DNA from: CAITNM01 sp964446295 | Lineage (GTDB): Bacteria > Pseudomonadota > Alphaproteobacteria > Paracaedibacterales > CAITNM01 | Reading direction: 5' to 3' | NCBI GenBank assembly: GCA_964446295.1 | Contig: CAYUNR010000068.1 | Span: 1 to 5,387 of the forward strand | Length of the DNA stretch: 5,387 nt | Shown: positions 4,091 through 5,387 of the stretch, one piece after another | Layout: the number at the start of each line of letters is the position of its first letter | Position numbering within the stretch: position 1 is the stretch's first letter | The notes under the pieces: model-generated | Databases searched by the model: none | What the model was told of the DNA's origin: nothing | The model's input: the letters and a program-made list of their open reading frames with translations, nothing else | Program-made: the position numbers and the translations under genes

Positions 4091-5387
4091 GTGAATTTAT
4101 CTAATATAGACTTGGGCATTTTAGTCCTATATGTTGTTGCTGTTATTTCTATTGGTTGGATGGCAGCCAGAAAAGTTAAAACCCTAGATGATTTCGCAAC
4201 AGGTGGACGTCAGTACACCAGTTTCTTTATCACAGCGACTTTGGCCTCGTCTTTTATTGGCGGAGGTTTCACCACCGGACTTGCAGAAAAAGTTTATACT
4301 TTGGGCCTAATTTACGTAATTGCCTTATGGGGATTTAGCTTAAAAGAAATTCTAGTTGCTAAGTTTATTGCGCCTCAAATGGTTAACTTTCCAACAGCCT
4401 ACTCTGTTGGTGACATCATGGGGCAGCTATATGGAAGAAGAGCAAAAGTCTTCACTGGTGTATCTGCATTCTTAGTTTGCGCCGGAATTTTAGGCGCGCA
4501 ATTAATGGCGTTTGGACATATTTGTAATGTGCTTTTAGGAATTTCTTCACAGCTTGGAGCATTCATTTGTGCACTAATAGTAATGGCATATTCAGGATCT
4601 GGCGGTATGCGTGCTGTTGTTGCAAATGATACTTTGCATTTTTGCGTATTAATGGTTTCCTTGCCTTTGGTATTTTTCTTTGGTGTTCAAGCGATCGGTG
4701 GTTTTGAAAAATTGTACTTTTATAGCACCGTGAACTTTTCTAATGATGTTCCTTATTCTTCTATTGCCCTTGTTTTTTTAAGCTTTTTCTTTGGCGAAAC
4801 ACTTGTGCCACCATATGTTCAACGTTTATTGATTGGTAAAACCATTAAACATACAATTCGTGGCAATATGGCTAGCGGTATTCTTTCTATTCCATTTTTC
4901 TTAATGATTGGTTTGATTGGTGTTATTGCCTTAGTAATGAGCCCTGATTTAAACCCTAACCTTGCATTGCCTTATGTGGTTCTAGAAGTAATGCCCATAG
5001 GCCTAAAAGGATTTGCGATTGCTGGAATGATGGCCATTATTCTATCGTCTGCAGACTCATTCTTAAATGCAGCATCTGTTTCAATCACACATGATGTGCT
5101 AACCCCTGTGATGCCACGCTTAACAGAAGTGCAAAAATTATTAATTTCTAAATACTCAACCTATTTTGTTGCGGTGTCTGGTTTACTTTTCACATTATCG
5201 TTAGAGAGCGCGATTGATATTCTACTTGAAGCGTATATGTTCTGGACACCTGTTGTTTTGGTTCCTTTCGTAGCTGGCGTAATGGGCGTTAAACGTCCTA
5301 AAGAAGCCTTTCTATACAGTGCTGCTACAGGTATTGCCGTTATAACCATTATCCGTCTTCTTTCTTTGAAGCACTCTGCATACTTCG
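4091..5387 (+). CDS. Sodium:solute symporter (SSS) family transporter, 3' end outside window
   Basis: A continuous open frame of 432 codons runs from GTG at 4091 to the window edge, so the stop is not visible. It reads as a multi-helix membrane protein of the SSS (PutP/SGLT) family, importing a solute with Na+. Helix 1 starts DLGILVLYVVAVISIGWMAARKVK, followed by DDFATGGRQ (33-41), the usual D-F-x-x-GGR motif of the first loop. ASSFIGGGFTTGLAEKVY (52-69) matches the broken helix of the family. YSGSGGMRAVVANDTLHF (167-184) is the mid-protein signature. SSADSFLNAASVSITHDV (319-336) is the helix whose Ser319-Ser320 correspond to the Na+-site serines of vSGLT and PutP. GTG is chosen because TAA (4088-4090) lies directly before it in frame and the next ATG (residue 24) would remove half of helix 1. 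A purine stretch, AGAAG at 4073-4077, is 13 nt away, a weak ribosome binding site. One or two helices are missing at the C-terminus. The substrate cannot be assigned. Confidence 0.9.
   Translation, partial: MNLSNIDLGILVLYVVAVISIGWMAARKVKTLDDFATGGRQYTSFFITATLASSFIGGGFTTGLAEKVYTLGLIYVIALWGFSLKEILVAKFIAPQMVNFPTAYSVGDIMGQLYGRRAKVFTGVSAFLVCAGILGAQLMAFGHICNVLLGISSQLGAFICALIVMAYSGSGGMRAVVANDTLHFCVLMVSLPLVFFFGVQAIGGFEKLYFYSTVNFSNDVPYSSIALVFLSFFFGETLVPPYVQRLLIGKTIKHTIRGNMASGILSIPFFLMIGLIGVIALVMSPDLNPNLALPYVVLEVMPIGLKGFAIAGMMAIILSSADSFLNAASVSITHDVLTPVMPRLTEVQKLLISKYSTYFVAVSGLLFTLSLESAIDILLEAYMFWTPVVLVPFVAGVMGVKRPKEAFLYSAATGIAVITIIRLLSLKHSAYF

Noticed and set aside
4160..4162. ATG at residue 24 as the true start of the symporter
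   Set aside because: It would delete most of transmembrane helix 1, and the upstream GTG keeps the D-x-x-I-L-V-x-Y start typical of the family.
5161..5349. 62-aa minus-strand frame near the right edge
   Set aside because: It lies antisense to the symporter, whose reading continues through it without interruption.
1..5387. CRISPR array, insertion sequence, tRNA or attachment site
   Set aside because: No spaced direct repeats, transposase fragments, tRNA-like cloverleaf or duplicated ends were found; nearly all bases belong to recognisable housekeeping or transport genes.

Overview
This 5.4-kb window is AT-rich (roughly 60% A+T by eye) and reads almost entirely on the + strand. It looks like the chromosome of an alphaproteobacterium. 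The F0 gene order atpI-atpB-atpE-b'-b, with two different b-type stator subunits, no F1 genes in view, and a mitochondria-like subunit a (His after NMMAG, Glu in LEFLVAVLQ), is the alphaproteobacterial arrangement. The base composition, A-tracts inside genes and carrier-type transporters on both flanks suggest a host-associated lineage of the Rickettsiales/Holosporales kind. That placement is inference and cannot be proved from this window.

Layout. Positions 1-314 hold the last about 103 residues of a major facilitator superfamily (MFS) transporter whose 5' part lies outside. A strong intrinsic terminator (325-370) closes it. A short intergenic region (371-438) holds a possible promoter overlapping a 7-bp inverted repeat. 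From 439 to 3936 there is one tightly packed gene train: atpI-like (439-645), atpB (638-1375), atpE (1393-1620), b' (1624-2067), b (2057-2536) and murF (2533-3936). Neighbours overlap by 8, 11 and 4 nt or are separated by 3 to 17 nt, with no internal terminator visible. A 154-nt gap (3937-4090) contains an imperfect long hairpin and a -10-like hexamer. From 4091 to the end runs a sodium:solute symporter (SSS) gene starting at GTG and cut by the window edge.

How the genes fit together. AtpI, a, c, b' and b make the membrane sector of the ATP synthase: AtpI is a small accessory protein, a plus the c-ring carry protons, and b/b' form the peripheral stalk. The c subunit lacks the known Na+ ligands and looks proton-specific. 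The F1 genes must be elsewhere, as is usual in alphaproteobacteria. murF, which adds D-Ala-D-Ala to the peptidoglycan precursor and normally sits in the division/cell-wall cluster, is joined to the end of the F0 train by an ATGA overlap. This unexpected operon partner is the most notable point of the window. The two flanking transporters appear to be separate transcription units. I found no mobile element, CRISPR array, tRNA or rRNA, and no clear sign of an undescribed multi-gene system.
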